This document shows, piece after piece, positions 55,714 through 63,794 of a stretch of DNA of 64,000 nt; positions within the stretch are counted from its first letter, which is position 1, and each line of letters starts with the position of its first letter. The position numbers and the translations under genes are program-made. The DNA is from Denitratisoma oestradiolicum. Lineage in GTDB: Bacteria; Pseudomonadota; Gammaproteobacteria; Burkholderiales; Rhodocyclaceae. Below the pieces are notes generated by a model that saw only the letters and a list, made by a program, of their open reading frames with translations, was not told the origin of the DNA and searched no databases. The DNA is taken from the NCBI RefSeq assembly GCF_902813185.1, contig NZ_LR778301.1, positions 3,514,001-3,578,000 on the forward strand. Direction: 5' to 3'.

Positions 55714-56766
55714 ATGAGCATCCAGACCGACAATTTCGAAGAACGCCTGATCTCCGGCAGCCGGGAATCGCCCCAGGAGGACGCCCTGGAGCGGGCCCTG
55801 CGGCCCAAGCGCCTGGCCGACTACGTGGGCCAGCAGAAAATTCGCGACCAGTTCGAAATTTTCATCGAGGCGGCCCGGAAGCGGAACGAAGCCCTGGACC
55901 ATGTGCTGCTGTTCGGCCCCCCGGGCCTGGGCAAGACCACCCTGGCCCATATCGTCGCCCACGAGATGGGGGTCAACCTGCGCCAGACCTCCGGGCCGGT
56001 GCTGGAGCGGGCTGGCGACCTGGCGGCGATCCTGACCAACCTGGAACCCAACGACGTCCTGTTCATCGACGAGATTCACCGCCTCTCCCCTGTAGTGGAG
56101 GAAATCCTCTACCCGGCCCTGGAGGATTTTCAGATCGACATCATGATCGGTGAAGGCCCCTCGGCCCGCTCGGTGAAGCTGGACCTGCCACCCTTCACCC
56201 TGGTGGGCGCCACTACCCGGGCCGGCATGCTGACCAACCCCCTGCGGGACCGCTTCGGCATCGTCGCCCGGCTGGAGTTCTATACGCCGGAGGAGTTGGC
56301 CCTGATCGTGCGACGATCCTCCCAACTGCTCAACTGCCAGATCGCCGATGACGGCTCGGTGGAAATCGCCAAACGCTCCCGGGGCACCCCCCGCATCGCC
56401 AACCGTCTGCTGCGACGGGTACGGGACTTCGCCGAAGTGAAAGCCGACGGCCACATCACCCGGGAAGTGGCCGATGCCGCCCTGACCATGCTGGACGTGG
56501 ACCACCTGGGCCTGGACATCATGGACCGCAAGCTGCTCTCGGCCATGCTGGAGAAATTCGGCGGCGGACCTGTGGGCGTGGACAACCTGGCCGCCGCCAT
56601 CGGCGAGGCCCGGGACACCATCGAGGACGTGCTGGAGCCCTACCTGATCCAGCAGGGTTATTTGCAACGAACCCCAAGGGGACGGGTGGCGACGGCGAGC
56701 ATCTGGCGGCATTTCGGGCTGGATGCACCAGGACAACCCAATCGTGATCTATGGACTACCCCCTGA
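55714..56766 (+). CDS. ruvB: Holliday junction helicase RuvB
   Basis: RuvB is the hexameric AAA+ motor of branch migration. The 350-residue product has Walker A ([19 protein letters not shown], about 68), Walker B and sensor ([20 protein letters not shown]), the ARG finger region ([20 protein letters not shown]) and the C-terminal winged helix ([20 protein letters not shown]). Length matches the family. It ends the ruv operon; the following DNA shifts to lower GC. Confidence 0.98.
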   Translation: MSIQTDNFEERLISGSRESPQEDALERALRPKRLADYVGQQKIRDQFEIFIEAARKRNEALDHVLLFGPPGLGKTTLAHIVAHEMGVNLRQTSGPVLERAGDLAAILTNLEPNDVLFIDEIHRLSPVVEEILYPALEDFQIDIMIGEGPSARSVKLDLPPFTLVGATTRAGMLTNPLRDRFGIVARLEFYTPEELALIVRRSSQLLNCQIADDGSVEIAKRSRGTPRIANRLLRRVRDFAEVKADGHITREVADAALTMLDVDHLGLDIMDRKLLSAMLEKFGGGPVGVDNLAAAIGEARDTIEDVLEPYLIQQGYLQRTPRGRVATASIWRHFGLDAPGQPNRDLWTTP

Positions 56767-56796
56767 CCCTCGGGGTTTGTCGATAGGGCGCCTCGG

Positions 56797-57261
56797 ATGA
56801 GAATACACAAAATCCGACGAGCCAACGCAACCGATCTGGACGATGTTCATCGTTGGCGCAACGACCCGATGGCAAGGCCAATGTATCTGAACACGGCCGA
56901 AATTCCACGGGAAATACATCGCCAATGGTTTAGCGATTCTCTCCACAATCCGTTACGCCAAATGTATATCGGCATTGCCGATGATGGCCGAAAGATCGGT
57001 ATCTGTCGCTTCGATTACCTGCCCGCCGAAACGACGGCCGAAGTGTTTCTTACCCTCAACCCAGAAATGCGGGGAATGGGTCTTTCGAGTGAATTGCTGA
57101 GGATGTCCATCGATACCCTGAGCGAACCCTTGGGGCCTGATACACGACTTTGGGCAAAAATAAGAAAACAAAACGTACCCAGTGTGCGCTGCTTCCTGGC
57201 AGCCGGTTTCCAGCAGTGCTCCCATAAGGAGGACTGGGTTTTTTTCACAAGAAGCCTTTAA
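56797..57261 (+). CDS. GNAT-family acetyltransferase in a low-GC insert
   Basis: The 154-residue product resembles RimJ/PseH-type GNAT enzymes: ANATDLDDVHRWRNDPMARP at the start, EIHRQWFSDSL, and the acetyl-CoA loop LNPEMRGMGLSSELLRMSID. The C-terminal NVPSVRCFLAAGFQ is the common late motif. Such enzymes acetylate amino sugars or protein N termini; the glycosyltransferases next door favour a sugar. Base composition is visibly less GC-rich than the ruv genes, suggesting acquisition by transfer. Confidence 0.82.
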   Translation: MRIHKIRRANATDLDDVHRWRNDPMARPMYLNTAEIPREIHRQWFSDSLHNPLRQMYIGIADDGRKIGICRFDYLPAETTAEVFLTLNPEMRGMGLSSELLRMSIDTLSEPLGPDTRLWAKIRKQNVPSVRCFLAAGFQQCSHKEDWVFFTRSL

Positions 57262-57291
57262 CGTAATGAAAAAGCATCAACGGAGCCGAGT

Positions 57292-58167
57292 GTGACCGTC
57301 GAGCGCAATAAGCCGATGGGTAGCCCCATGCCTCCTGTCCTGCCATTTCATGTGCTGTTTCCTCTCCCTGGCGTCATGGAATGTTCTCCATTTGCCCGCG
57401 TCATGGAAACCCTGGTATGGGGGCTGGAACAACTTGGATACGAAGCGTCCTCGTCGTTCGGCACATGGAGAAAGAATGCAACGCATATTGTGCTCTGCCC
57501 CCATTTATTGGGTTCCCAGGTGCTGGAACGTATTCCGCCAGAAACGATTCTTTACAACCTGGACCAGATCACACCGTCTTCGCCCATTCCACCCAGCAGC
57601 CTTTGGAGCTTTCGTCATTGGCGCATCTGGGATTTCAGTCCCAAAAATCAGGCGAGATGGAATTCCCTCGGTATCAATGCCACCATCGTTCCCATTGCCT
57701 GGCACCCCGGACTGGAAAGGGTTCCCAACAACCAGGAGAAGGACATCGATGTCCTGTTCTACGGCGCGCTCAATCATCACCGGGAAGCGGCACTCAACAG
57801 GATCGCGGGAACCGGTGTGCGCCTGGGTATATACAATCAGGTATTCGGCAGGGAACTGGACACGCTAATCGCCAGATCAAGGCTCGTCCTCAATATTCAC
57901 TACTACCCGACAGGCCTACTTGAGACGATGCGAATTTCCTATCTGCTTGCCAACGGGAAAGCGGTCCTCTCGGAACGCTCCATTCGCTCGGAAATCCCAG
58001 ATATTTATGAGAGCGCCGTGTGTTGGACGCCCTACGAAAAGCTGGCGGAAACCTGCCTGGAGCTTGTTTCCAATAGCGATTGCCTGAAAAAACTGGAAAC
58101 GGCGGGAAAAAGTTCGATACGGAGTATTCCGATCGCGCCATTTATCAAACAGGCCCTGCTGACATGA
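57292..58167 (+). CDS. GT-B glycosyltransferase, CgeB-like
   Basis: The 291-residue product starts at GTG with CGGAG upstream. The N-terminal half is variable (FHVLFPLPGVMECSPFARVM). The C-terminal half has KDIDVLFYGALNHHREAALN and LLETMRISYLLANGKAVLSE, the GT family 1/4-like donor segment seen in CgeB-type proteins. Without a signal peptide it is cytosolic. Base composition is lower GC than the flanks. It is joined to the next gene by an ATGA overlap, so both probably act on one glycan. Confidence 0.75.
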   Translation: MTVERNKPMGSPMPPVLPFHVLFPLPGVMECSPFARVMETLVWGLEQLGYEASSSFGTWRKNATHIVLCPHLLGSQVLERIPPETILYNLDQITPSSPIPPSSLWSFRHWRIWDFSPKNQARWNSLGINATIVPIAWHPGLERVPNNQEKDIDVLFYGALNHHREAALNRIAGTGVRLGIYNQVFGRELDTLIARSRLVLNIHYYPTGLLETMRISYLLANGKAVLSERSIRSEIPDIYESAVCWTPYEKLAETCLELVSNSDCLKKLETAGKSSIRSIPIAPFIKQALLT

Positions 58168-58805
58168 TTCCCAGACTCTTTCACTTCGTCTGGGTTGGCG
58201 ACGAATCAAAACGTCCGGACCACTACATAGGCACATGGAACAAGCAACATCCCGGCATCCCCATAAAGATATGGGGCAATGATGCACTGCATGGGCGTCC
58301 CTGGATCAATACCGAGCACATGAGGGATTTCGCAACACGGGAACTGGCAGGCGTGGCGGACTTGATGCGATGGGAAATCCTGTTGCAGGAAGGCGGGATT
58401 GCCCTGGACGCCGACAGCATCTGCCTGGAAAGATTGCCGGACTGGTTGTTCGATTGCGAAATGTTTGCCGCATGGGAGAACGAACTTGCCCGCCCCGGAC
58501 TGATAGCCACCGGCGCCATCGGCTCAATCCCGAACAACCCTTTCATCGCCCGAATCATTGAGGACCTGCGCCAGGAACCCAGCCTGGCGGGCCGCATGGC
58601 ATGGCAGGCAACAGGACCTGGACGACTGTCCGAGGCCCATCGCCGATACAGTTACGGAAACCTCACGATACTCCCCAGTCATTTTTTTCTGCCCCGCCAC
58701 TACACCGGCCTGGCCTACTCGGGCGGTGGTCCGGTCTATGCGGATCAGTGCTGGGACTCCACCCGTCAATTGCTCGCCACCCAGGGGAATCCAGCTCCAC
58801 AATAG
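58164..58805 (+). CDS. DXD-type glycosyltransferase (GT32-like)
   Basis: The ATG at 58164 overlaps the previous stop and gives 213 residues starting MIPRLFHFVWVGDESKRPDH, the usual start of the Gly_transf_sug/GT32 group (IPKxIHxxWxG). The metal-binding DXD is in GVADLMRWEILLQEGGIALD followed by ADSICLE. It uses a nucleotide sugar; the acceptor is unknown. Flagellin, capsule or lipopolysaccharide modification are possible. It ends 54 bases before ybgC. Confidence 0.82.
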   Translation: MIPRLFHFVWVGDESKRPDHYIGTWNKQHPGIPIKIWGNDALHGRPWINTEHMRDFATRELAGVADLMRWEILLQEGGIALDADSICLERLPDWLFDCEMFAAWENELARPGLIATGAIGSIPNNPFIARIIEDLRQEPSLAGRMAWQATGPGRLSEAHRRYSYGNLTILPSHFFLPRHYTGLAYSGGGPVYADQCWDSTRQLLATQGNPAPQ

Positions 58806-58859
58806 GCTTGGGAGAATGTCTCACAAGCCATACCGGCGCCAACCGCTAAAATCCCCGAC

Positions 58860-59288
58860 ATGCACACCCTGGCACTCCCTAAGTTCGATCATCCTGGCCT
58901 GCCAATCCGCGTCTACTACGAAGACACCGACGCCGGCGGCGTGGTCTATTACGCCAACTACCTGCGCTTCATAGAACGGGGGCGCACCGAATGGCTGCGC
59001 GCCCTGGGGTATGATCAGGGCCGGCTCGCCGCCGATCTGGGCGTGGTCTTCGCCGTGCGTTCCCTCTCGGCCGAATACCTGAAGCCGACCCGGCTCGATG
59101 ACCAGTTGACCGTTTTTACCGCCATCGAGTCCCACAGCCGCGCCGCCATCGTGTTCGTCCAGCATGTGGAGCGGGATGGCGAGCGCCTGTTCGAAGCTAC
59201 CGTGAAAGTGGCCTGCCTCGACAGGGAAAGCTTCAAGCCGGTGGCCATTCCACCGGCGATTCTCGAACGCATCAGGAACCCCTCATGA
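58860..59288 (+). CDS. ybgC: Tol-Pal-associated acyl-CoA thioesterase YbgC
   Basis: YbgC is a hot-dog fold thioesterase that heads most tol-pal operons. The 142-residue product has RVYYEDTDAGGVVYYANYLR (catalytic Asp in the EDTD segment) and FIERGRTEWLRALG, diagnostic of 4HBT/YbgC. It overlaps tolQ by four bases. A TAAAAT lies only eight bases before the ATG, so a very short or absent leader is possible if it is a -10. Confidence 0.95.
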   Translation: MHTLALPKFDHPGLPIRVYYEDTDAGGVVYYANYLRFIERGRTEWLRALGYDQGRLAADLGVVFAVRSLSAEYLKPTRLDDQLTVFTAIESHSRAAIVFVQHVERDGERLFEATVKVACLDRESFKPVAIPPAILERIRNPS

Positions 59289-59962
59289 ACATCACCCAGG
59301 ACTTGTCCATCATCGAACTGATTTCCCATGCCAGCCTGGTCGTCAAGCTGGTGATGGCCTTGCTGACCTGGGTCTCCCTGATGTCCTGGTACTGGATTTT
59401 CCGCAAGTGGTTTGCCCTGCGCGACGCCCGGGCCAAGACCGAAACCTTCGAGCGGGATTTCTGGAGCGGCGGCGACCTCAACAGCCTGTTTCAGAGCGCG
59501 GTCAATGATCGCCACCATTCGGGGGGGCTGGAGCGCATCTTCGAAGCCGGCTATCGGGAATTCACCAAGCTGCGGGGGCAGAAGACCCTGGACCCCTCCG
59601 CCGTGATAGATGGCATCCGCCGCGCCATGCGGGCCACCTATCAGCGGGAACTGGACGATCTGGACGCCCACCTGTCCTTCCTTGCTTCGGTGGGCTCGGT
59701 TTCTCCCTATGTGGGCCTGTTCGGCACCGTCTGGGGCATCATGCACGCCTTCCGGGGCCTGTCCAATGTGAGTTCGGCCACCCTAGCCGCCGTCGCCCCG
59801 GGCATTGCCGAGGCCCTGGTGGCCACGGCCATCGGCCTCTTCGCCGCAATCCCCGCCGTGGTGGCCTACAACCGCTTCGCCCACGACGTGGATCGCCTGT
59901 CGGTACGCTTCGAGAGCTTCATGGAGGAGTTCTCCAACATCCTCCAGCGCCAGTTGAGGTAA
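59285..59962 (+). CDS. tolQ: Tol-Pal proton-channel protein TolQ
   Basis: TolQ with TolR converts the proton gradient into force for outer-membrane constriction at division. The 225-residue product has three membrane helices (about 18-40, 135-160, 170-195), including SVSPYVGLFGTVWGIMHAFR and PGIAEALVATAIGLFAAIPA, both conserved in TolQ/ExbB. It starts with an ATGA overlap at ybgC and ends four bases before tolR. Confidence 0.97.
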   Translation: MNITQDLSIIELISHASLVVKLVMALLTWVSLMSWYWIFRKWFALRDARAKTETFERDFWSGGDLNSLFQSAVNDRHHSGGLERIFEAGYREFTKLRGQKTLDPSAVIDGIRRAMRATYQRELDDLDAHLSFLASVGSVSPYVGLFGTVWGIMHAFRGLSNVSSATLAAVAPGIAEALVATAIGLFAAIPAVVAYNRFAHDVDRLSVRFESFMEEFSNILQRQLR

Positions 59963-59966
59963 ACCC

Positions 59967-60380
59967 ATGGCTCGCCGTGCCCGCAGACAGATGAACAGCA
60001 TCAACGTCGTGCCCTACATCGACGTGATGCTGGTGCTGCTGGTGATCTTCATGGTCACCGCACCCATGATCCAGACCGGCAGTGTGGACCTGCCCAGCGT
60101 GGGCAAGAGCGCCCAGCCGCCGGTGGCGCCCCTGGAGGTGATCGTCCGGGCCGACCAGAGCCTGGCCCTGAAGAACCGGGCCAAGGGCGATGCCGAACTG
60201 GCCGTGAGCAGGGAGGAGCTGGCCGGACACATCCGCGCGGCCCAAGAAGCCAATCCCCAACAATCGGTGCTGATCGCCGGGGACCGCAATGTCAAATACG
60301 AGGCCGTGCTGAACGTGATGGACCAATTGCAAAAACAGCAGGTGACCAGGATCGGCCTGCTGGTGCAGCCGGGAAAATGA
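59967..60380 (+). CDS. tolR: Tol-Pal protein TolR
   Basis: TolR is the single-pass partner of TolQ. The 137-residue product starts MARRARRQMNSINVVPYIDV, followed by MLVLLVIFMVTAPM. The channel Asp lies in YIDVMLVLLVIF, and the C-terminal periplasmic domain has QSVLIAGDRNVKYEAVLNVM. Length is normal (about 140). A 109-base gap holding a dispersed repeat separates it from tolA. Confidence 0.97.
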   Translation: MARRARRQMNSINVVPYIDVMLVLLVIFMVTAPMIQTGSVDLPSVGKSAQPPVAPLEVIVRADQSLALKNRAKGDAELAVSREELAGHIRAAQEANPQQSVLIAGDRNVKYEAVLNVMDQLQKQQVTRIGLLVQPGK

Positions 60381-60394
60381 GCGCCCCGCTCGAC

Positions 60395-60487
60395 CGCCCG
60401 AAGGGGCGCAAGCAACACCCCGGAGCCGCACAGCGGCGAACCGCCGTCACCCCCTCCCTCGGGGAGGGGGCTGGGGGGAGAGGCACC
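60395..60487. repeat. Dispersed intergenic repeat, family 2, copy B
   Basis: The tolR-tolA gap is the reverse complement of the repeat between flgE and flgF. It contains a nine-base-pair C/G stem (CCCCCTCCC-tcg-GGGAGGGGG, about 60450-60470), CGCCGTCACC, a small hairpin and a GCGCCCC...GGGGCGC stem (60381-60409). It interrupts an otherwise tightly packed operon, and no T-run follows. Confidence 0.7.
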
Positions 60488-60489
60488 CA

Positions 60490-61218
60490 ATGAGCATCCC
60501 AGCCGTCCTCGATCGCCCCGAGGAACCTGGCAAGCTGGCCTCCGGCCTGCTGGCAGCGGCCGTGCACATCCTGCTGGCAATTTTCCTGTTCTATGGGGTG
60601 CGCTGGCAGACCACGGCCCCCGACGCGGTGGAAGTGGAACTGGTGATGGCCCAGCCTCAGGTCGCGGTGGTCGAACCGGATCCCGCGCCGCAACCCGAAC
60701 CTAAGGCGGAGCCCGAACCCAAGCCCATCGCCAAACCCGACATTGCCCTCAAAGACAAGGAGAAGCCCAAGCCGCCTCCACCGAAGGAAATCCCACCGCC
60801 AAACAAGATGGATGCCCTCAAGGATGTCCTGAAGCGCGAATTCGCCCAACTTACCAACCGCAAGGCCGCCGCCTCCGCCGAGCAGGATCTGGCCCAGCAC
60901 AAGGCCGGATTGGCCGCAGCGGCCCGGGACAAGGGCATGCGGGACTATTTCGCACGGGTTCGCGGCAAGATCCGCGGCAACATCGTGCTGCCCCCAGGCG
61001 TCCAGGGCAATCCGGAAGCCCTGTTTCTGGTAACCCAGTTGCCCAGCGGTGAAGTGCTCTCGGTCAGACTGAAAAACTCTTCCGGCAACCCTGCTCTGGA
61101 TGCCGCCATCGAACGGGCAATCCTCAAGTCCAGCCCCCTGCCCAGGCCGGACAGCAATGAACTATTTTCCCGGGACCTGGAACTCCGCTTCCGGCCCCTG
61201 GAAGACCAGCCGCTATAA
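60490..61218 (+). CDS. tolA: Tol-Pal bridging protein TolA
   Basis: TolA links the inner-membrane TolQR motor to TolB and Pal. The 242-residue product has one N-terminal helix (about 17-38, AAAVHILLAIFLFYGV), a Pro/Glu/Lys-rich segment (about 60-110, PEPKAEPEPKPIAKPD), a shortened helical domain II, and a TonB/TolA-like C terminus (about 150-240; RGKIRGNIVLPPGVQGNPEA). It is shorter than E. coli TolA (421), mainly in domain II, as is usual in betaproteobacteria. Confidence 0.94.
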   Translation: MSIPAVLDRPEEPGKLASGLLAAAVHILLAIFLFYGVRWQTTAPDAVEVELVMAQPQVAVVEPDPAPQPEPKAEPEPKPIAKPDIALKDKEKPKPPPPKEIPPPNKMDALKDVLKREFAQLTNRKAAASAEQDLAQHKAGLAAAARDKGMRDYFARVRGKIRGNIVLPPGVQGNPEALFLVTQLPSGEVLSVRLKNSSGNPALDAAIERAILKSSPLPRPDSNELFSRDLELRFRPLEDQPL

Positions 61219-61227
61219 TTCCCCGCC

Positions 61228-62499
61228 ATGAAACTCCTACGCTTTTTCGTCGCCGCCCTGGCCGGGCTGGCATTCCAGGCCCAGGCCCAGCTTTCCATCG
61301 AGATCACCGGTGCCGGTGCCAACCGCATTCCCCTGGCCATTGCCGCCTTCGACGGCGAACGCATCGTTTCCCAGGCCCTGGTTTCCGTGGTGCGCGCCGA
61401 CCTGGAGCGCAGCGGCCTGTTCCGCCTGATTGATCCGGGCGCCGCGCCCCTGGGTAGCAACACCCCGGTGCGTTATGGCGACTGGCGCGGCCTGGGCGCC
61501 GATGCCCTGGTGGTGGGCACCGTTGCCGCCACAGACGAGGGACGCTACGAAACCCGCTTCCGCCTCCACGACATTCCCAAGCAGGCCGCCCTGGCCGATG
61601 AGGCTTACAGCCACACGGCCACGCCCTACCAGCTCCGTGCCACCGCCCATCGCATCGCCGATGCCATTTACGAAAAGCTGACCGGCGAACGGGGCGTCTT
61701 CGCTACCCGGGTCGCCTATGTGGTCAAGACCACCGGGCGCTACGCCTTGCAGATCGCCGACGCCGACGGCGCCAATCCCCAGGCGGCCCTGGCCTCCCGG
61801 GAGCCCATCATTTCGCCCAGTTGGTCGCCCGACGGCAGCAAGCTGGCCTATGTATCCTTCGAATCCAAGAAGCCCGTGGTCTATGTCCACGATCTGGCCA
61901 CCGGCCGCCGCCACGTGGCGGCCAATTTCAAGGGCTCCAACTCGGCACCGGCCTGGTCACCGGACGGCAAGCGCCTGGCCGTGGTGCTGACCAAGGACGG
62001 CAATTCCCAGCTTTACGCTGTGAATAGTGACGGCAGCGGCGTCGCCCGACTTGCCACCTCTTCTGGCATCGACACCGAACCCCAGTACTCCCCTGATGGA
62101 GACTGGATCTATTTCACCTCCGACAGGGGCGGCAGCCCTCAGATCTATCGCATCCCCGCCAATGGCGGTCAGGCTGAGCGGGTGACCTTCGAAGGCAGCT
62201 ACAACGTTACGCCGCGCCTCTCGCCCAATGGCAAGAGCATGGCCTACATTTCCCGGGAATCGGGACGATTCCAGGTCACCCTGATGGATCTGGCCACCCG
62301 CCAGACCCAGATCCTCACCGACTCCACCAAGGATGAGTCACCCAGCTTCGCCCCCAATGGACGCATGATCATCTATGCTACCGAGGTCGGGGGGCGGGGC
62401 GTCCTGGCGGCGGTATCCGCCGACGGGCGGGTGAAGCAGAAACTTTCCGTCCAGGCCGCCGATATCCGGGAACCGTCCTGGGGCCCCCTCGCAAAATAA
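61228..62499 (+). CDS. tolB: Tol-Pal beta-propeller protein TolB
   Basis: TolB is the periplasmic propeller that binds TolA and Pal. The 423-residue product has a signal peptide (about 1-21, ending QAQA), an N-terminal domain (about 22-155) and a six-bladed WD40-like propeller. Repeating motifs are SPSWSPDGSKLAYVSFES, APAWSPDGKRLAVVLT and EPQYSPDGDWIYFTSDRGG. Length matches the family (about 430). Confidence 0.97.
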   Translation: MKLLRFFVAALAGLAFQAQAQLSIEITGAGANRIPLAIAAFDGERIVSQALVSVVRADLERSGLFRLIDPGAAPLGSNTPVRYGDWRGLGADALVVGTVAATDEGRYETRFRLHDIPKQAALADEAYSHTATPYQLRATAHRIADAIYEKLTGERGVFATRVAYVVKTTGRYALQIADADGANPQAALASREPIISPSWSPDGSKLAYVSFESKKPVVYVHDLATGRRHVAANFKGSNSAPAWSPDGKRLAVVLTKDGNSQLYAVNSDGSGVARLATSSGIDTEPQYSPDGDWIYFTSDRGGSPQIYRIPANGGQAERVTFEGSYNVTPRLSPNGKSMAYISRESGRFQVTLMDLATRQTQILTDSTKDESPSFAPNGRMIIYATEVGGRGVLAAVSADGRVKQKLSVQAADIREPSWGPLAK

Positions 62500-62526
62500 C
62501 CACCACCGTTCATTAAGGAGACCGTA

Positions 62527-63054
62527 ATGCGTAACGCCCTTGTCCTCGCCGCCCTCGCCGCCAGCCTGCTGGCTGCCTGCAGCAGCCAGCCCCCCGCCCC
62601 CGAACAGAAGCCCGCTCCTGTAGCAGCCCCCCAGCCAGCAGCCCAGCCCATGCCGGTCACTCAGGACGACCCCAACGCCCTCACCATCGCCAACCTGAAG
62701 AATCCCAAGAGCATTCTGTCCAAGCGGGAAGTGTTCTTTGACTATGACCAGTACGTGGTGAAACCGGAATTCAAGGCCCTGATCGAAGCCCATGCCCGCT
62801 TCCTTGCCGCCAATCCGACGATGAAAATGTTGATCCAGGGCAACGCCGACGAGCGTGGCAGCCGCGAGTACAACCTGGCCCTGGGCCAGAAGCGGGCGGA
62901 AGCCGTGAAGAAGGCACTGCTGCTGCTGGGCGGTCGCGAGGACCAGGTGGAAGCGGTGAGCCTGGGCGAAGAGAAGCCCCGTTGCACCAGCCATGATGAA
63001 GACTGCTGGTATCAGAACCGCCGCGACGACATCCTCTATTCCGGGGAGTACTGA
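62527..63054 (+). CDS. pal: Peptidoglycan-associated lipoprotein Pal
   Basis: Pal anchors the outer membrane to peptidoglycan. The 175-residue product has a lipobox LLAAC (Cys about 18), a Pro/Ala-rich linker, and an OmpA-like domain (about 70-175) with VFFDYDQYVVKPEFKALIEA, IQGNADERGSREYNLALGQK and RRDDILYSGEY. TTAAGGAGACC gives a strong ribosome-binding site. It shares one base with the cpoB start. Confidence 0.97.
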   Translation: MRNALVLAALAASLLAACSSQPPAPEQKPAPVAAPQPAAQPMPVTQDDPNALTIANLKNPKSILSKREVFFDYDQYVVKPEFKALIEAHARFLAANPTMKMLIQGNADERGSREYNLALGQKRAEAVKKALLLLGGREDQVEAVSLGEEKPRCTSHDEDCWYQNRRDDILYSGEY

Positions 63055-63794
63055 TGCGGCGCGCAGGACTTGCCCTCCTGCTCCTGGCCTGCGCCCTGCC
63101 GGCGCGGGCCGGGCTGTTTGACGACGACGAGGCGCGCGCCCGCATCGGCAAGCTCCAGGGCGAGGTGTCCGAGCTGACACAACGGCAGGAGACCACCGGC
63201 AAAAACCAGGTGGACTTCGCCAATCAGGTGGAAACCCTGAACGCCGAACTGGCCAGGCTACGGGGACAGATCGAGGTATTGACCTACGAACTGGACGCAG
63301 CCCAGAAACGGCAGAAGGATTTTTACGTCGACCTGGACAACCGCCTGCGGGCCCTGGAAACCAGCGCCGCGGCTTCTGCGGCTGCCACCGAGGGCACTAC
63401 TACGCCAGTGGCGGCAGACCCGGCAGCGGAAACTGACAACTACGAAAGCGCCCTGAAAGCCCTGAAGGCATCCCGCTTCAAGGAAGCCCTGGCCGCCTTC
63501 AGCGCCTTCATCAAGGCCTACCCGGAGAGCAACCTCCAGCCCAGCGCCCATTTCTGGGCCGGCTACTGTCTCAACCAACTGCGGGAACCCGCCAAGGCCG
63601 CCGACATGTTTGGTCGCCTGGCCGCCCAATGGCCGGATGATCCCAAGGCGCCGGAGGCCTTGCTGGCGCAGGCCAACAGCCTGGAAGACGCCGGCCAGCG
63701 AGCCGCCGCCCGCAAGGTGCTGACCACCCTGGCGGCGAAATACCCGGCCAGCGAGTCCGGCAAAAAAGCCAAGCAGCAATTGAAGAAAAAGTAG
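63054..63794 (+). CDS. cpoB: Cell division coordinator CpoB (YbgF)
   Basis: CpoB couples Tol-Pal to peptidoglycan synthesis. The 246-residue product has a signal peptide (about 1-19, LPARA), an N-terminal coiled coil (about 25-100) and C-terminal TPR repeats (about 120-245; YESALKALKASRFKEALAAF, LQPSAHFWAGYCLNQL). Its place after pal is diagnostic. It overlaps the queE start by one base. Confidence 0.95.
   Translation: MRRAGLALLLLACALPARAGLFDDDEARARIGKLQGEVSELTQRQETTGKNQVDFANQVETLNAELARLRGQIEVLTYELDAAQKRQKDFYVDLDNRLRALETSAAASAAATEGTTTPVAADPAAETDNYESALKALKASRFKEALAAFSAFIKAYPESNLQPSAHFWAGYCLNQLREPAKAADMFGRLAAQWPDDPKAPEALLAQANSLEDAGQRAAARKVLTTLAAKYPASESGKKAKQQLKKK

Noticed and set aside
55084..56736. 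A 550-codon minus-strand frame over ruvA, the SRPBCC gene and ruvB
   Set aside because: It is antisense to conserved genes, and its composition is that of a shadow frame with no recognisable motif or ribosome-binding site.
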